Shown here one piece after another: positions 16,909 to 26,382 of a stretch of 64,000 nt of DNA. The notes below the pieces were generated by a model that worked only from the letters and a program-made list of their open reading frames with translations, was not told the DNA's origin and did not search any database. How positions within the stretch are numbered: position 1 is the stretch's first letter; each line of letters begins with the position of its first letter. The stretch is from Peptococcaceae bacterium BRH_c4b (GTDB taxonomy: Bacteria > Bacillota > Desulfotomaculia > Desulfotomaculales > Desulfocucumaceae), in NCBI GenBank assembly GCA_000961595.1, contig LADO01000021.1, positions 21,228 to 85,227 of the forward strand. The letters run 5' to 3'. The position numbers were made by a program, and so were the translations under genes.

Positions 16909-17595
16909 TTATGCCTTTAGCAGGTCCTCAACCACAAGAGCCGCCATAATAAGTCCGGCTACGGAAGGAACAAAGGAAATGCTGCCACTGTTAACGGCGT
17001 CGACCATCCTGGGCTTTTCGGTGGAATACACAACTTTTACCCCCTCTGTAATCCCCTCCTGCCTGAGCCGCCTTCTGACAGCGCGGGCTAGAGGGCAAAC
17101 CGAGGTGGCCGCTATATCCGCCACTTTAAATGCTGTGGGATCAAGTTTATTGCCCGCCCCCATACTGGACAGCACCGGAATACCAGTGGACACGCAGTAT
17201 TTTAACAAATCCACCTTGGCCGGCACATCGTCAATGGCATCAACCACGTAATGCGGCCTTTCCTTAAAAAATTTTTGGCCGTCGCCGGGTACATAGCGCA
17301 GATAGCATGAACTGATAGACGCTGCAGGATTGATGGCAGCCATTCTGCCGGCCATCAATTCCACTTTGGGCCTGCCCACGGTATAATCCAGGGCATGCAG
17401 CTGACGGTTGATATTACTGATATCAACCACATCACCGTCCACCAGAATAAACCCTCCCACCCCAGCCCTGCAAAGGGCCTCAGCAGCAAAAGAACCAACC
17501 CCGCCCAGCCCGAACACGGCTACCCGGGCAGCTGCCAGTTTAGCCAGTCCCTCCTTGCCGATCAAAAGTTCGGTACGGGAAAAACGTCTGTCCAA
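16909..17595 (-). CDS. tcdA: tRNA threonylcarbamoyladenosine dehydratase TcdA
   Basis: 228 residues, an E1-like ThiF/MoeB-fold enzyme. The nucleotide-binding GLGGVGSFAAEALCRAGVG, the NINRQ motif (ISNINRQLHALDYTVGRPKVE) and the DAIDDVPAKVDLL helix are present. It cyclises t6A to ct6A at position 37 of ANN-decoding tRNAs. The order tcdA - 6S RNA - aspS is the same as B. subtilis yrvM-bsrA-aspS, which supports this call over other ThiF-like enzymes. The start is TTG after GGAGG. Confidence 0.92.
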   Translation of the reverse strand: MDRRFSRTELLIGKEGLAKLAAARVAVFGLGGVGSFAAEALCRAGVGGFILVDGDVVDISNINRQLHALDYTVGRPKVELMAGRMAAINPAASISSCYLRYVPGDGQKFFKERPHYVVDAIDDVPAKVDLLKYCVSTGIPVLSSMGAGNKLDPTAFKVADIAATSVCPLARAVRRRLRQEGITEGVKVVYSTEKPRMVDAVNSGSISFVPSVAGLIMAALVVEDLLKA

Positions 17596-17677
17596 TATGC
17601 TTCCTCCGACAAAATAATCCAGCCTGCAATCTGTTTTTGCAAAGGCCTGACAAATAACAAAAAAGCTTTCGACTCTA

Positions 17678-17808
17678 TTATCTCGCTAACAGCCTGTAAG
17701 ACCCCGTCCTCGAAGGTCGGGGATCAATAGGCTGTAAAGCTCGAACTAAGTTCGCTCTAAGGGTTCGGCAGGGGAATAACCCCTTCCGAACTCAAGGCTC
17801 ACTTATAT
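17678..17808 (-). repeat. Repeat family A, copy 2 (inverted)
   Basis: Reverse complement of the unit at 30619-30747. All hairpins (GGGTTCGG/CCGAAC, GCGAAC/GTTCG, ACAGCCTGT/ACAGGCTGT) are preserved, with only scattered substitutions. It lies between tcdA and the 6S RNA gene. Confidence 0.88.
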
Positions 17809-17839
17809 CCAGAGTACGAAAACTTGTTTATACGAAATG

Positions 17840-18032
17840 AACCCCACTAATGCCGTCAAAACCCCAAAATTTCCTTGAACCTGTTCAAACAGGTGGGTGC
17901 CCTCCTGATTGATTTTTACTTCCCTGGTGTTTCAAGGGCATGTAAGCCACAACCAGAGTCCGGACTCCCTTTCAAGCAGTGTTGGCTCAAAACTTCAGAG
18001 TAATCACGCACATAGCAGGGTGTTTTTCTTTG
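17840..18032 (-). ncRNA. ssrS: 6S RNA
   Basis: On the minus strand the region reads CACCCTGCTATGTGCGTGATT, then TTTTGAGCCAACACTGCTTG, AAAGGGAGTCCGGACTCTGG and GTGGCTTACATGCCCTTG, all typical Firmicute 6S elements. It ends with GGCATTAGTGGGGTT, which can pair back to the 5' end. The position between aspS and tcdA matches B. subtilis bsrA. A TAATAT-type -10 lies just upstream. 6S RNA mimics an open promoter and sequesters the housekeeping RNA polymerase. The exact ends are estimates. Confidence 0.88.
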
Positions 18033-18187
18033 CATATATTATGTTACCATACCGGTGAACCCGTGGCAAGTGCAGACAAATAGTGCTTTGTTTTGATTAT
18101 ATTATAAAAAATATTTAACCTTCTTATACATGCCTGGATCGACACAATTTGTCCTTTTTCGTCTATCACTCCATAATATGGATGCCT

Positions 18188-19990
18188 TTACGCCTGATTT
18201 ATAGCCTTGGGCGGCTTTACCTCAGCCCGGACATGCAGTTCCTTGAGCTGGACCGGGTCCACCGTGCCCGGGGCACCGGTCATCAAACAGGTTGCGCTCT
18301 GGGTTTTGGGGAAGGGAGTAACGTCCCGGATGCTCTTTTTCCCTGCCAGCAGCATTACCAAACGGTCAAAACCAAAGGCTATGCCACCGTGGGGAGGGGT
18401 CCCGTATTCAAAAGCCTCCAGCATGAAGCCAAATTTCTCCATAGCCTCCTCCCGGGTAAGTCCAATAATCTTAAACATTTTTTCCTGAATGTCCCGCCGG
18501 TGTATCCGTATGCTGCCGCCACCAACCTCCACTCCGTTCAGCACCAGATCATAGGCTTTGGCCCTTACTTCACCCGGATCGCTTTCCAGCAACTCCAAAT
18601 CATCCTCCCGGGGTGAGGTAAAGGGGTGATGCATGGCCACAAACCGCTGCTCCTCCCCATCATATTCCAGCAGCGGGAAGTCGGTTACCCAGAGGAAGTT
18701 AAACAGGTTTTCCGGAATCAGCACCAATCTTTCAGCCAGATGCACCCGTAGTGCCCCCAGGGAGGCCGCCACAACCTCCGGACTGTCAGCCACAAAGAGC
18801 AGTAAATCGCCCTCACGGGCTTCCAGACGGATCAGTATGGTGTCAATCTCTTCTTCCCTGAAAAATTTGGCTATGGGTGATTTTACACCCTCTGCAGTTA
18901 CTATAAAGTATGCCAGCCCCCTGGCCTTATAAATGGCAGCAAAGGCGGTAAGATCGTCTATCTCCTTGCGGCTGAAGCTCCCGCAGCCCCTGGCGTTGAT
19001 GCCCTTAATTCTCCCCCCTGAAGCTGCGGCGGAAAACACTTTAAAGCCACAGTTTTTAGCCACATCGGTTATATCCGTTAATTCCATACCGAAACGGGTA
19101 TCCGGCTTGTCCGATCCGAAGCGGTCCATGGCCTCACTATAGCTGAGCCTGGGAAAGGGGTGGGATAGTTCCAGCCCGATGGTCCCGGCACAAATTGAGG
19201 TCACCATTTCCTCTGTTAATGTGATCACGTCATCCACATCCACAAAGGACATTTCCATGTCGATCTGGGTAAACTCCGGCTGCCGATCGGCCCTCAAATC
19301 CTCATCCCGGAAGCAGCGCACAATCTGAAAATACCTATCCATGCCCGACACCATCAGTATCTGCTTGAACAACTGGGGGGACTGGGGCAAGGCGTAAAAG
19401 CGACCCGGGTTAATCCTGCTGGGCACCAGATAATCCCTGGCTCCTTCCGGTGTGCTGCGGGTAAGCATGGGGGTTTCAATTTCCAGAAAACCGTTGTGGT
19501 CCAGAAAATCCCGCACTAATTTGGCGGTCCGGTGGCGTAATATAACGACCTGCTGCATTTCCGGCCTTCTGAGGTCCAGATAGCGGTAACGCAGGCGCAG
19601 GTTTTCATCCACGTCGATGCCATCTTCAATATAGAAAGGTGGTGTTTTGGCCCGGTTCAATATCTTTAGCCCTTGACAGCTGACGTCCACCTGACCCGTG
19701 GGCAAAGAGGGATTTTCGGTGCCTTCCGGCCTGGGAACCACTTTGCCCTCAATGGCCAGCACGTATTCACTGCGCACTGTTTCCGCTTTGGCAAAGGCTT
19801 CTGCGGAAGTGTCCGGGCTGAAAACCACCTGTACGATGCCGCTGCGGTCCCGCAGATCCACAAATATAAGTCCGCCATGGTCACGGCGCTTCTGCACCCA
19901 ACCCATCAGCACAACCTGCTTCCCCACATCTTCGATTCTCAAATCCCCGCACATGTGGGTCCTTTTTAATCCACCCATACTTTCAAACAT
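18188..19990 (-). CDS. aspS: Aspartate--tRNA ligase
   Basis: 600 residues, bacterial-type length. N-terminal OB-fold anticodon-binding domain ([23 protein letters not shown]), class II motif 2 in [18 protein letters not shown], the bacterial GAD insertion (~290-420), and motif 3 in [14 protein letters not shown]. The ATG lies eight bases after GGGAGG. It follows hisS on the same strand and is probably co-transcribed from the T-box-controlled hisS leader. Confidence 0.97.
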   Translation of the reverse strand: MFESMGGLKRTHMCGDLRIEDVGKQVVLMGWVQKRRDHGGLIFVDLRDRSGIVQVVFSPDTSAEAFAKAETVRSEYVLAIEGKVVPRPEGTENPSLPTGQVDVSCQGLKILNRAKTPPFYIEDGIDVDENLRLRYRYLDLRRPEMQQVVILRHRTAKLVRDFLDHNGFLEIETPMLTRSTPEGARDYLVPSRINPGRFYALPQSPQLFKQILMVSGMDRYFQIVRCFRDEDLRADRQPEFTQIDMEMSFVDVDDVITLTEEMVTSICAGTIGLELSHPFPRLSYSEAMDRFGSDKPDTRFGMELTDITDVAKNCGFKVFSAAASGGRIKGINARGCGSFSRKEIDDLTAFAAIYKARGLAYFIVTAEGVKSPIAKFFREEEIDTILIRLEAREGDLLLFVADSPEVVAASLGALRVHLAERLVLIPENLFNFLWVTDFPLLEYDGEEQRFVAMHHPFTSPREDDLELLESDPGEVRAKAYDLVLNGVEVGGGSIRIHRRDIQEKMFKIIGLTREEAMEKFGFMLEAFEYGTPPHGGIAFGFDRLVMLLAGKKSIRDVTPFPKTQSATCLMTGAPGTVDPVQLKELHVRAEVKPPKAINQA

Positions 19991-20079
19991 TATTTATTCC
20001 TCCCGGTCAAACATTTTTCGCATAGTCACTTTACTAAAAAATACTGGATATATTGGTACGGTGTCTTGCCCCTGGCTTA

Positions 20080-21333
20080 TTACCCTTTAATCCTTTGAAC
20101 CAGCCCGGACAGCGGCACTTCTTCCTGCACCCCGCTGGCCATGTCCTTCAATCCGGCTGTGCCCCTGGCCAGTTCATCGCTGCCAAGCAGCACAGTGTAG
20201 CGGGGATTCAGTTTCCCGGCATATTTCATCTGGGCTTTGAGGCTACGGCCCATGTGATCCTTATCCGCGCCGAGGCCGTTTTTTCTGAGCATAAAAACTA
20301 TTTCAAACGCCTTCATTTCGGCCCCCGGATCAACGGAAACCACAAAGGCGTCGATAAGCCGTTGCTCCGGAAAGGCGATGCCCTGGCTCTCCATGGTCAG
20401 TATAATGCGCTCCATGCCCAGAGCGTAGCCTATACCCGGGGTAGGAGGACCACCGCAGGCCTCCATCAAGCCGTCATACCGGCCCCCGCCTCCAATGGAA
20501 CTCTGGGCGCCAATATCCGTAGCCATTATCTCAAAGGCGGTGTGGGTGTAATAATCAAGGCCCCTTACCAGCCTGGAATCAACAGAATACGATATATTCA
20601 GCAAATCAAGGTATCCTTTAACCTTCGCAAAATGCCCGGCGCACCCGTTGCACAGGCAGTCCAGGGTTGTGGGAGCACCCACGGAGAGTTCACCGCAGCG
20701 GCTGCTTTTACAGTCCAGAATACGCAGGGGGTTGCGCTGGTAGCGTCCCTGGCAATTAGTACAAAGCTCCTCCAGGGAGGGCCGGAAGAATTCCAGCAGC
20801 CTTTCCCCCAGCACGGGCCGGCATTGGGGACAGCCCACGCTGTTGATGCGAAGTTCCAGCTCCTTTAAACCCAGCCGGGCATAATAATCCATGGCCATGG
20901 CCATGACCTCGGCATCCAGCCCCGGATCACGGGAACCGAACACCTCCACCCCCACCTGATGAAACTGGCGGAAGCGGCCGGCCTGAGGCCGGTCATAGCG
21001 GAACATGGGTCCTGTATAATAAAGCTTTACCGGCTGCGGCCCGGCACTCAGCTTGTTTTCGAGATACGCCCTGACTGCGGCTGCCGTTCCCTCCGGACGT
21101 AGGGTGATGCTGCGCTTACCACGGTCAAGAAAGGTGTACATTTCTTTTTCCACAATATCGGTTGTATCCCCCACACCCCTTTCAAACAATTCGGTATGCT
21201 CGAAAATGGGGGTGCGGATTTCTTCGTATTTATATTCCCGGCAGACCTCCCGGAAGGTATCCTCCAGGTAATGCCATTTGTGGATTTCCCCCGGAAGAAT
21301 ATCACCGGTTCCTCTGGGTCTGGAGATAGCCAT
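20080..21333 (-). CDS. hisS: Histidine--tRNA ligase
   Basis: 417 residues. Class II core: [14 protein letters not shown] at the N-terminus, motif 2 [22 protein letters not shown], HisA motif [14 protein letters not shown], and GGGGRYDGL. The C-terminal anticodon domain is complete. The ATG follows AAGGAGG. It is the first gene after the T-box leader, with aspS about 90 bases downstream. Confidence 0.97.
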   Translation of the reverse strand: MAISRPRGTGDILPGEIHKWHYLEDTFREVCREYKYEEIRTPIFEHTELFERGVGDTTDIVEKEMYTFLDRGKRSITLRPEGTAAAVRAYLENKLSAGPQPVKLYYTGPMFRYDRPQAGRFRQFHQVGVEVFGSRDPGLDAEVMAMAMDYYARLGLKELELRINSVGCPQCRPVLGERLLEFFRPSLEELCTNCQGRYQRNPLRILDCKSSRCGELSVGAPTTLDCLCNGCAGHFAKVKGYLDLLNISYSVDSRLVRGLDYYTHTAFEIMATDIGAQSSIGGGGRYDGLMEACGGPPTPGIGYALGMERIILTMESQGIAFPEQRLIDAFVVSVDPGAEMKAFEIVFMLRKNGLGADKDHMGRSLKAQMKYAGKLNPRYTVLLGSDELARGTAGLKDMASGVQEEVPLSGLVQRIKG

Positions 21334-21354
21334 CTATATTAACCCTCCTTAAAA

Positions 21355-21615
21355 AATAAACCCCCGCCCCCGGCCATGCAAAAAATACTGGCCAGGGACG
21401 GGAGCAGTTCCCGCGGTGCCACCCTGTTTGGAATAATTCCCTCTTGTCAGGCTTTTAACGGGGCCGCCGTGCCACCCTACAGGCCAGTCAGGCCTTCAGG
21501 CGCCGCTCCCGGGTGTTCTTTCGGTGTATTCCCGGGGAAGGGCTTGCAGTCCCGGACCCTTCCTCCCTGCTCCTGAGATGGTACACTTACTTTTCCCGGT
21601 CAACACTTTTACTAA
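21355..21615 (-). promoter_or_regulatory. T-box riboswitch controlling hisS-aspS
   Basis: On the minus strand the conserved T-box AGGGTGGCACCGCGG lies at 21411-21426, followed by a GC-rich terminator hairpin and T-run (~21350-21405). Stem III ends CCCCGTTA. In Stem I the base helix CCGGG/CCCGG and GTGTA/TACAC enclose an AGTAA-containing loop; the opposite strand reads GAACAC, giving CAC (His) as the likely specifier. The bulge base reads TGGC, which would pair with a G discriminator. Confidence 0.9.
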
Positions 21616-21659
21616 AGAATACTGTTTTATGAAATAAATTAATGTATATGAAAAGTTCA

Positions 21660-22080
21660 CTAATAAATTTTACGCAATGGGCAGAAGTTTGTCAACTGCG
21701 CTATTATTTCCTTTCCCGCACTGGCGCCTATGCGGCTGGCCCCTGCTTCGATCATGGCCAGGGTCTGCAGGGCGTTTTTAATACCGCCGGAGGCTTTCAC
21801 TCCCATGTCCGGGCCCACTGTTTTCCGCATCAGGGCTACATCTTCCACCGTCGCCCCGCCCGTTCCAAAACCGGTGCTGGTTTTAACAAAGTGTGCTCCG
21901 GCATCCCTGGATAGAATGCAGGCGGCAACCTTTTCTTTATCGGTCAGATAGCAGGTTTCGATGATAACCTTTACCAAAGTGTCTTGCCTCTCAGACATGG
22001 CTTCCTCCACCACTGCCCGGATGTCTCGCCTTACCTCTTCATGATGGCCTGCTTTCAGCGCGCCCACCCCACATTGATGA
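21660..22080 (-). pseudogene. deoC: Truncated deoC copy (deoxyribose-phosphate aldolase)
   Basis: About 385 bases (21696-22080) are roughly 95% identical to the 3' part of the complete deoC at 29872-30546. The N-terminal ~90 residues are missing, and a 5-base duplication (cccac) near 22067 breaks the frame. The remaining frame, [16 protein letters not shown] onward, retains the catalytic lysines in [10 protein letters not shown] and [10 protein letters not shown] but cannot form the barrel. The C-terminus reads into unrelated sequence. It marks the left edge of the restriction-modification island. Confidence 0.88.
21667..21695 (-). promoter_or_regulatory. Promoter of the hisS-aspS T-box transcript
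   Basis: TTGACA (21690-21695) and TAAAAT (21667-21672) on the minus strand are 17 bases apart. The -35 box abuts the end of the deoC-homologous segment, so the restriction island begins immediately upstream of this promoter. Confidence 0.7.
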
Positions 22081-22266
22081 CTAACTAAAATGATTTTCTA
22101 TCCTCTTGTTGAATAATAGGGGCCAGGGAGCCAATAGTAATAACTGTTTTATCGCAACATCCGTAACTTGTCTAAATGTACGAGATCATGAAGGAAACAT
22201 CATTGAAATGCAGAATTGCTATAAATAGGTCAGACAAAAAGTGTAAAACAGAAAAGGATGTGCAGA

Positions 22267-23826
22267 ATGGCGAAGAATAACATGAACAGTAAAAAAGAAG
22301 AACCAATTGAAAAACAGCTTTGGAAAGCGGCGGACAAGCTCAGAAAAAACATTGATGCAGCCGAATATAAACATATTGTTTTGGGTTTGATATTTTTAAA
22401 ATATATATCTGATGTTTTTGAAGAGCTGTACCAGAAATTAAAAAAAGGTGAAGGGGAATATGCCGGTGCTGACCCTGAGGACAAAGACGAGTATAAAGCA
22501 GAAAATATCTTTTTTGTTCCGGAAAAGGCCCGCTGGTCTTATCTGCAATCAAGAGCAAAACTGCCGGAAATCGGTAAAGACATTGATGGCGCAATGGATG
22601 CTATTGAAAAAGAAAACCCATCACTTAAGGACGTTCTGCCAAAAGTTTATGCAAGAGGTAACCTTGACACCACAAATTTAGGCGGATTGATTGACTTGGT
22701 CGGAAATATTGCGCTTGGTGATGCCAAAGCCAGAAGTGCCGATATTCTTGGTCATGTTTTTGAATATTTCCTTGGCGAGTTTGCATTAGCTGAAGGCAAA
22801 AAGGGCGGACAGTTCTACACCCCAAGAAGCGTTGTTGAGTTACTGGTAGAAATGTTAGAGCCATACAAAGGAAGAGTATTTGACCCTTGTTGCGGCTCGG
22901 GCGGCATGTTTGTTCAGTCGGAAAAATTTGTACAAGACCATCAGGGAAAAGTGAACGACATATCCATTTATGGACAGGAGAGCAACAAAACGACCTGGCG
23001 TTTGGCAAAGATGAATCTTGCCATCCGGGGGATTGACAGTTCACAAGTAAAATGGAATAACGAAGGTTCTTTTTTAAACGATAGTCATAAAGATTTAAAA
23101 GCCGAATATGTCATTGCCAACCCACCTTTTAATGACAGCGACTGGAGTGGTGATTTACTTAGAAAAGACGGCAGATGGAAATATGGCGCACCGCCCGCCA
23201 GTAACGCCAACTATGCCTGGATACAGCACTTCATCTATCATCTTAGCCCCAGTGGACAAGCCGGGTTTGTTCTGGCAAAAGGTGCATTGACTTCCAAAAG
23301 TTCCGGTGAAGGTGATATTAGAAAAGAATTTGTTGAAGCTCGACTGGTTGATTGCATTGTAAATCTGCCTGCAAAACTCTTTTTAAATACACAAATTCCT
23401 GCCAGTTTGTGGTTTTTGAGCAGGAATAAAGAAAACGGCAAATACCGCAATAGAACAGATGAAATTCTATTTATTGATGCCCGGAATATGGGATATCTGA
23501 TAAACCGCAGGACACGGGAACTTTCGAAAGAAGATATCCGAAAAATAGCAGAAACTTATCATAACTGGCGTAATCCTGGCGGAAATTATGAAGACATAAA
23601 AGGTTTTTGTAATTCTGCATCCATTGAAAGGGTTAGAGAGCTGGATTATGTGCTCACACCGGGCAGATATGTCGGTCTGCCTGATGATGAAGATGACTTT
23701 GATTTTAAAGAACGCTTTACAAAGCTCAGAAAAGAGTTTGAAGAACAGCTTAAAGAAGAAGAAAAGCTGAATGCATTAATCATTGAAAATCTTGCCAGGG
23801 TGGTGATTAATAATGGCCAAGATTAA
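22267..23826 (+). CDS. hsdM: Type I restriction-modification system, methyltransferase subunit HsdM
   Basis: About 519 residues from the ATG nine bases after AAAGGA ([19 protein letters not shown]). An N-terminal helical HsdM domain is followed by the N6-adenine methyltransferase domain, with the SAM motif [13 protein letters not shown] (~215) and catalytic NPPF (VIANPPFND, ~285). It methylates adenine in the target set by HsdS. It heads an operon with a KilA-N gene, hsdS, a transposase-like gene and hsdR. Base composition is clearly AT-richer than the flanking housekeeping genes, which suggests transfer. Confidence 0.96.
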   Translation: MAKNNMNSKKEEPIEKQLWKAADKLRKNIDAAEYKHIVLGLIFLKYISDVFEELYQKLKKGEGEYAGADPEDKDEYKAENIFFVPEKARWSYLQSRAKLPEIGKDIDGAMDAIEKENPSLKDVLPKVYARGNLDTTNLGGLIDLVGNIALGDAKARSADILGHVFEYFLGEFALAEGKKGGQFYTPRSVVELLVEMLEPYKGRVFDPCCGSGGMFVQSEKFVQDHQGKVNDISIYGQESNKTTWRLAKMNLAIRGIDSSQVKWNNEGSFLNDSHKDLKAEYVIANPPFNDSDWSGDLLRKDGRWKYGAPPASNANYAWIQHFIYHLSPSGQAGFVLAKGALTSKSSGEGDIRKEFVEARLVDCIVNLPAKLFLNTQIPASLWFLSRNKENGKYRNRTDEILFIDARNMGYLINRRTRELSKEDIRKIAETYHNWRNPGGNYEDIKGFCNSASIERVRELDYVLTPGRYVGLPDDEDDFDFKERFTKLRKEFEEQLKEEEKLNALIIENLARVVINNGQD

Positions 23827-24631
23827 TGTATTAGGAACTGAAATCACCTATTATCAATATGAGGAAAACGACTTTATTTCCCTGACTGATATGGTCAAGA
23901 ATATGGAAAACGGATTAGCCCTTATTGAAAAATGGTTAAGAAACAAAAATACTATTGAATTCCTTGGCATTTGGGAAGAAATATACAACCCGGATTTTAA
24001 TTCCCCCGAATTCGAGGGAATTAAAAGTCAGGCAGGGTTAAACAGATTCGTTTTGTCCGTGAAGCAGTGGGTAGAAAAAACAAACTCAAAAGGTATTGTT
24101 GCCAAGGCTGGAAGATACGGCGGAACTTATGCACATAAAGACATTGCTTTTGAGTTTGCTTCCTGGATTTCCCCCCAGTTTAAACTGTATCTCATCAAGG
24201 AGTTCCAGCGGCTTAAAGACGAAGAAAGAAAACAGCTTGGGTGGGACATCAGAAGAAATTTGACCAAAATAAATTACCGTATTCACACCGACGCCATTAA
24301 GGAAAACCTCATACCGGCAGAACTGAGTAAATCACAGATTAGCAGTATCTACGCGTCTGAGGCGGATATATTAAATATGGCGCTCTTCGGAATGACAGCT
24401 GCACAGTGGAGGGATAAAAACCCCGATAAAAAGGGGAATATCAGGGACTATGCTGATGTTTCACAGTTGGTCTGCCTTGCCAATCTTGAAAATCTTAATG
24501 CGCTTTTTATCAATGATGGACTGCCACAAGAAACTCGCCTTGATAGACTGAATAAAATTGCCATACAGCAAATGCGGATTTTGACCAATAGTTTAAGAAT
24601 TAAAAGGCTGGAGGGCAATAATGATGAGTGA
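23813..24631 (+). CDS. KilA-N domain protein within the hsd operon
   Basis: 272 residues. The N-terminal ~115 residues match KilA-N ([26 protein letters not shown], ending [32 protein letters not shown]), a DNA-binding fold common in phages and in type I restriction operons. The C-terminal half is helical with no catalytic motif seen. It overlaps hsdM by 14 bases and hsdS by about 8-11. Its role is unknown: regulation or a defence accessory are possibilities. Confidence 0.88.
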   Translation: MAKINVLGTEITYYQYEENDFISLTDMVKNMENGLALIEKWLRNKNTIEFLGIWEEIYNPDFNSPEFEGIKSQAGLNRFVLSVKQWVEKTNSKGIVAKAGRYGGTYAHKDIAFEFASWISPQFKLYLIKEFQRLKDEERKQLGWDIRRNLTKINYRIHTDAIKENLIPAELSKSQISSIYASEADILNMALFGMTAAQWRDKNPDKKGNIRDYADVSQLVCLANLENLNALFINDGLPQETRLDRLNKIAIQQMRILTNSLRIKRLEGNNDE

Positions 24632-25820
24632 GTGGAAGGAATATAAATTGGTGGATGTAGCAGAAAATTTTGCAATGGGTCCGTTTGGTTCAAATATTAA
24701 AGCTGAGAATTTTATTGAATCTGGTGTGCCTGTAATACGAGGAACGAACTTAAATTTTGCAAAATATGTAGATGGATTCTTTGTATTCTTGAGCAACGAA
24801 AAGGCTGATCAATTAAAATCAAGCAATTGCTTTCATGGTGATCTGGTTTTTACCCATAGAGGAACGATTGGTCAAGTAGCATTAATTCCAGAAGGAAAAT
24901 ATCCGAGATATGTTGTATCTCAATCCGGCATGAAACTTTCGGTTAAGAAAGATCTTCTTGATAATAATTTTCTTTTTTATTTTTTCAGATCTGACGTTGG
25001 GCAACATGAATTACTTCAGAATGAAGCCCAAGTTGGGGTTCCATCGATAAGTAGTCCATTGACATCTTTAAAATCAGTAAATATCCTTCTCCCCCCTCTC
25101 CCCGAACAAAAAGCCATAGCATCCGTCTTGAGTAGTCTTGACGATAAAATAGACCTGCTCCACCGTCAGAATAAAATCCTTGAAGCAATGGCAGAAACGC
25201 TTTTCAGGCAGTGGTTTATAGAGGAAGCCAGGAAGGATTGGAAGGAGGGATTCTTAGAGGATATTATTGAATTTAATCCAAAATATAAATTAAGTAAAGG
25301 AAATAGTGCCCCCTATCTTGAGATGTCAAATGTTGGCACTACTTCATATTGCCCTATTGGTTGGTATGATAGAGAATTTAATTCCGGAGTAAAATTCAAG
25401 AATGGAGATACTCTTTTTGCACGAATAACTCCATGTTTAGAAAATGGTAAAACGTGCTTTGTGGATTTTCTTGATAATGAGGGAATAGTAGGTTGGGGGT
25501 CAACTGAGTATATTGTTATGAAAATGAAAAAGCCTTTTCATCCTTTTATTTCATATATCATTGCAAAAAATGAAGACTTTAGAGAATTCGCTATTAGTTG
25601 TATGACTGGTTCTAGTGGAAGACAACGAGCTCAAGCGAGTGACATAAAAAAATATGATATACGCATACCTCCAGATGATGTAATTGATAAACTTAATATA
25701 GTGTTATCAGAATTTGCGAAAAAGCTAAAAAACAACTCTAACCATATACGCACTCTCGAAAAATTACGAGATACTTTGTTGCCAAAACTTATGAGTGGTG
25801 AAGTGAGGGTGGAATATTAA
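24621..25820 (+). CDS. hsdS: Type I restriction-modification system, specificity subunit HsdS
   Basis: About 399 residues. Two target-recognition domains (residues ~1-170 and ~205-365) are each followed by a helical spacer. The first spacer contains LPPLPEQKAIASVLSSLDDKIDLLHRQNKILEAMAETLFRQWF; the second ends LEKLRDTLLPKLMSGEV. It sets the recognition sequence for both modification and cleavage. The start overlaps the KilA-N gene, indicating coupled translation. The TRDs are typically hypervariable, so the target cannot be predicted. Confidence 0.94.
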   Translation: MMSEWKEYKLVDVAENFAMGPFGSNIKAENFIESGVPVIRGTNLNFAKYVDGFFVFLSNEKADQLKSSNCFHGDLVFTHRGTIGQVALIPEGKYPRYVVSQSGMKLSVKKDLLDNNFLFYFFRSDVGQHELLQNEAQVGVPSISSPLTSLKSVNILLPPLPEQKAIASVLSSLDDKIDLLHRQNKILEAMAETLFRQWFIEEARKDWKEGFLEDIIEFNPKYKLSKGNSAPYLEMSNVGTTSYCPIGWYDREFNSGVKFKNGDTLFARITPCLENGKTCFVDFLDNEGIVGWGSTEYIVMKMKKPFHPFISYIIAKNEDFREFAISCMTGSSGRQRAQASDIKKYDIRIPPDDVIDKLNIVLSEFAKKLKNNSNHIRTLEKLRDTLLPKLMSGEVRVEY

Positions 25821-25827
25821 TTTGGAA

Positions 25828-26382
25828 ATGAAAAGATATAATCCCAACAGTCATCACCGACAGTCAATCCGGTTAAAAGGTTACGATTATTCCCAATCAG
25901 GATTGTATTTTATCACCATTTGCACCCAAAACAGAGAAAATATATTAGGGGAAATAAAAAACGGAGAAATGGTGTTGAATGAATATGGCCAAATTGCGTA
26001 CGATGAATGGTTTAATTTGCCGAAACGGTCTTGCATTGTTAAACCGGATGTTTTTGTGGTAATGCCCAACCATATTCACGGGGTCATACAAATCACTGTA
26101 GGGGCACCCCTTGCGGGTGCCCGGAATGCGGGGGCATGGGTGAACCGGGCACCCGCAAGGGGTGCCCCTACAACAACGATTGGGAATATTGTTGGTGCAT
26201 ATAAATCATTGGTATCAAATAGATGTTTGGATATTTATAAATCAAAAAATATAATAATGGGTAAATTATGGCAACGCAATTATTATGAACACGTTATTCG
26301 TAACGAAAAAGACTATGTCAAAATTTCAGAATACATTTTAAACAATCCTATCAATTGGCTGGAGGATACATACCATGGCTAA
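25828..26382 (+). CDS. REP-associated tyrosine transposase (RAYT, Y1_Tnp)
   Basis: About 184 residues. The Y1/HUH pattern is visible: GLYFITICTQNREN near the start, the HUH motif MPNHIHGVI (~80), and RNYYEHVIRNEKDYVKISEYILNNP with the candidate catalytic Tyr. RAYTs are single-copy IS200/IS605 relatives linked to REP palindromes. It sits between hsdS (1-7 bases) and hsdR (8-base overlap), so it is embedded in the operon rather than inserted at random. Codons ~92-116 are a large in-frame palindrome encoding VGAPLAGAR...RAPARGAPT. Confidence 0.92.
   Translation: MKRYNPNSHHRQSIRLKGYDYSQSGLYFITICTQNRENILGEIKNGEMVLNEYGQIAYDEWFNLPKRSCIVKPDVFVVMPNHIHGVIQITVGAPLAGARNAGAWVNRAPARGAPTTTIGNIVGAYKSLVSNRCLDIYKSKNIIMGKLWQRNYYEHVIRNEKDYVKISEYILNNPINWLEDTYHG
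26099..26171. repeat. REP-like palindrome inside the RAYT coding sequence
   Basis: GTAGGGGCACCCCTTGCGGG and CCCGCAAGGGGTGCCCCTAC form long perfect arms (extending to GTGCCCGG/CCGGGCAC) around a ~19-base loop. It is far more GC-rich than the surrounding gene and is translated in frame. Confidence 0.9.

Noticed and set aside
20053..20868. 271-codon plus-strand open frame
   Set aside because: Antisense shadow of hisS; the high-GC codon pattern of the real gene leaves the opposite frame open.
21467..21482. A second AGGGTGGCAC-like sequence upstream of the hisS T-box, suggesting a tandem T-box
   Set aside because: It lies just before CCCCGTTA, the end of Stem III, and the leuS leader has a comparable GGTGGTAACCGTTA there. 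It is better read as Stem III.
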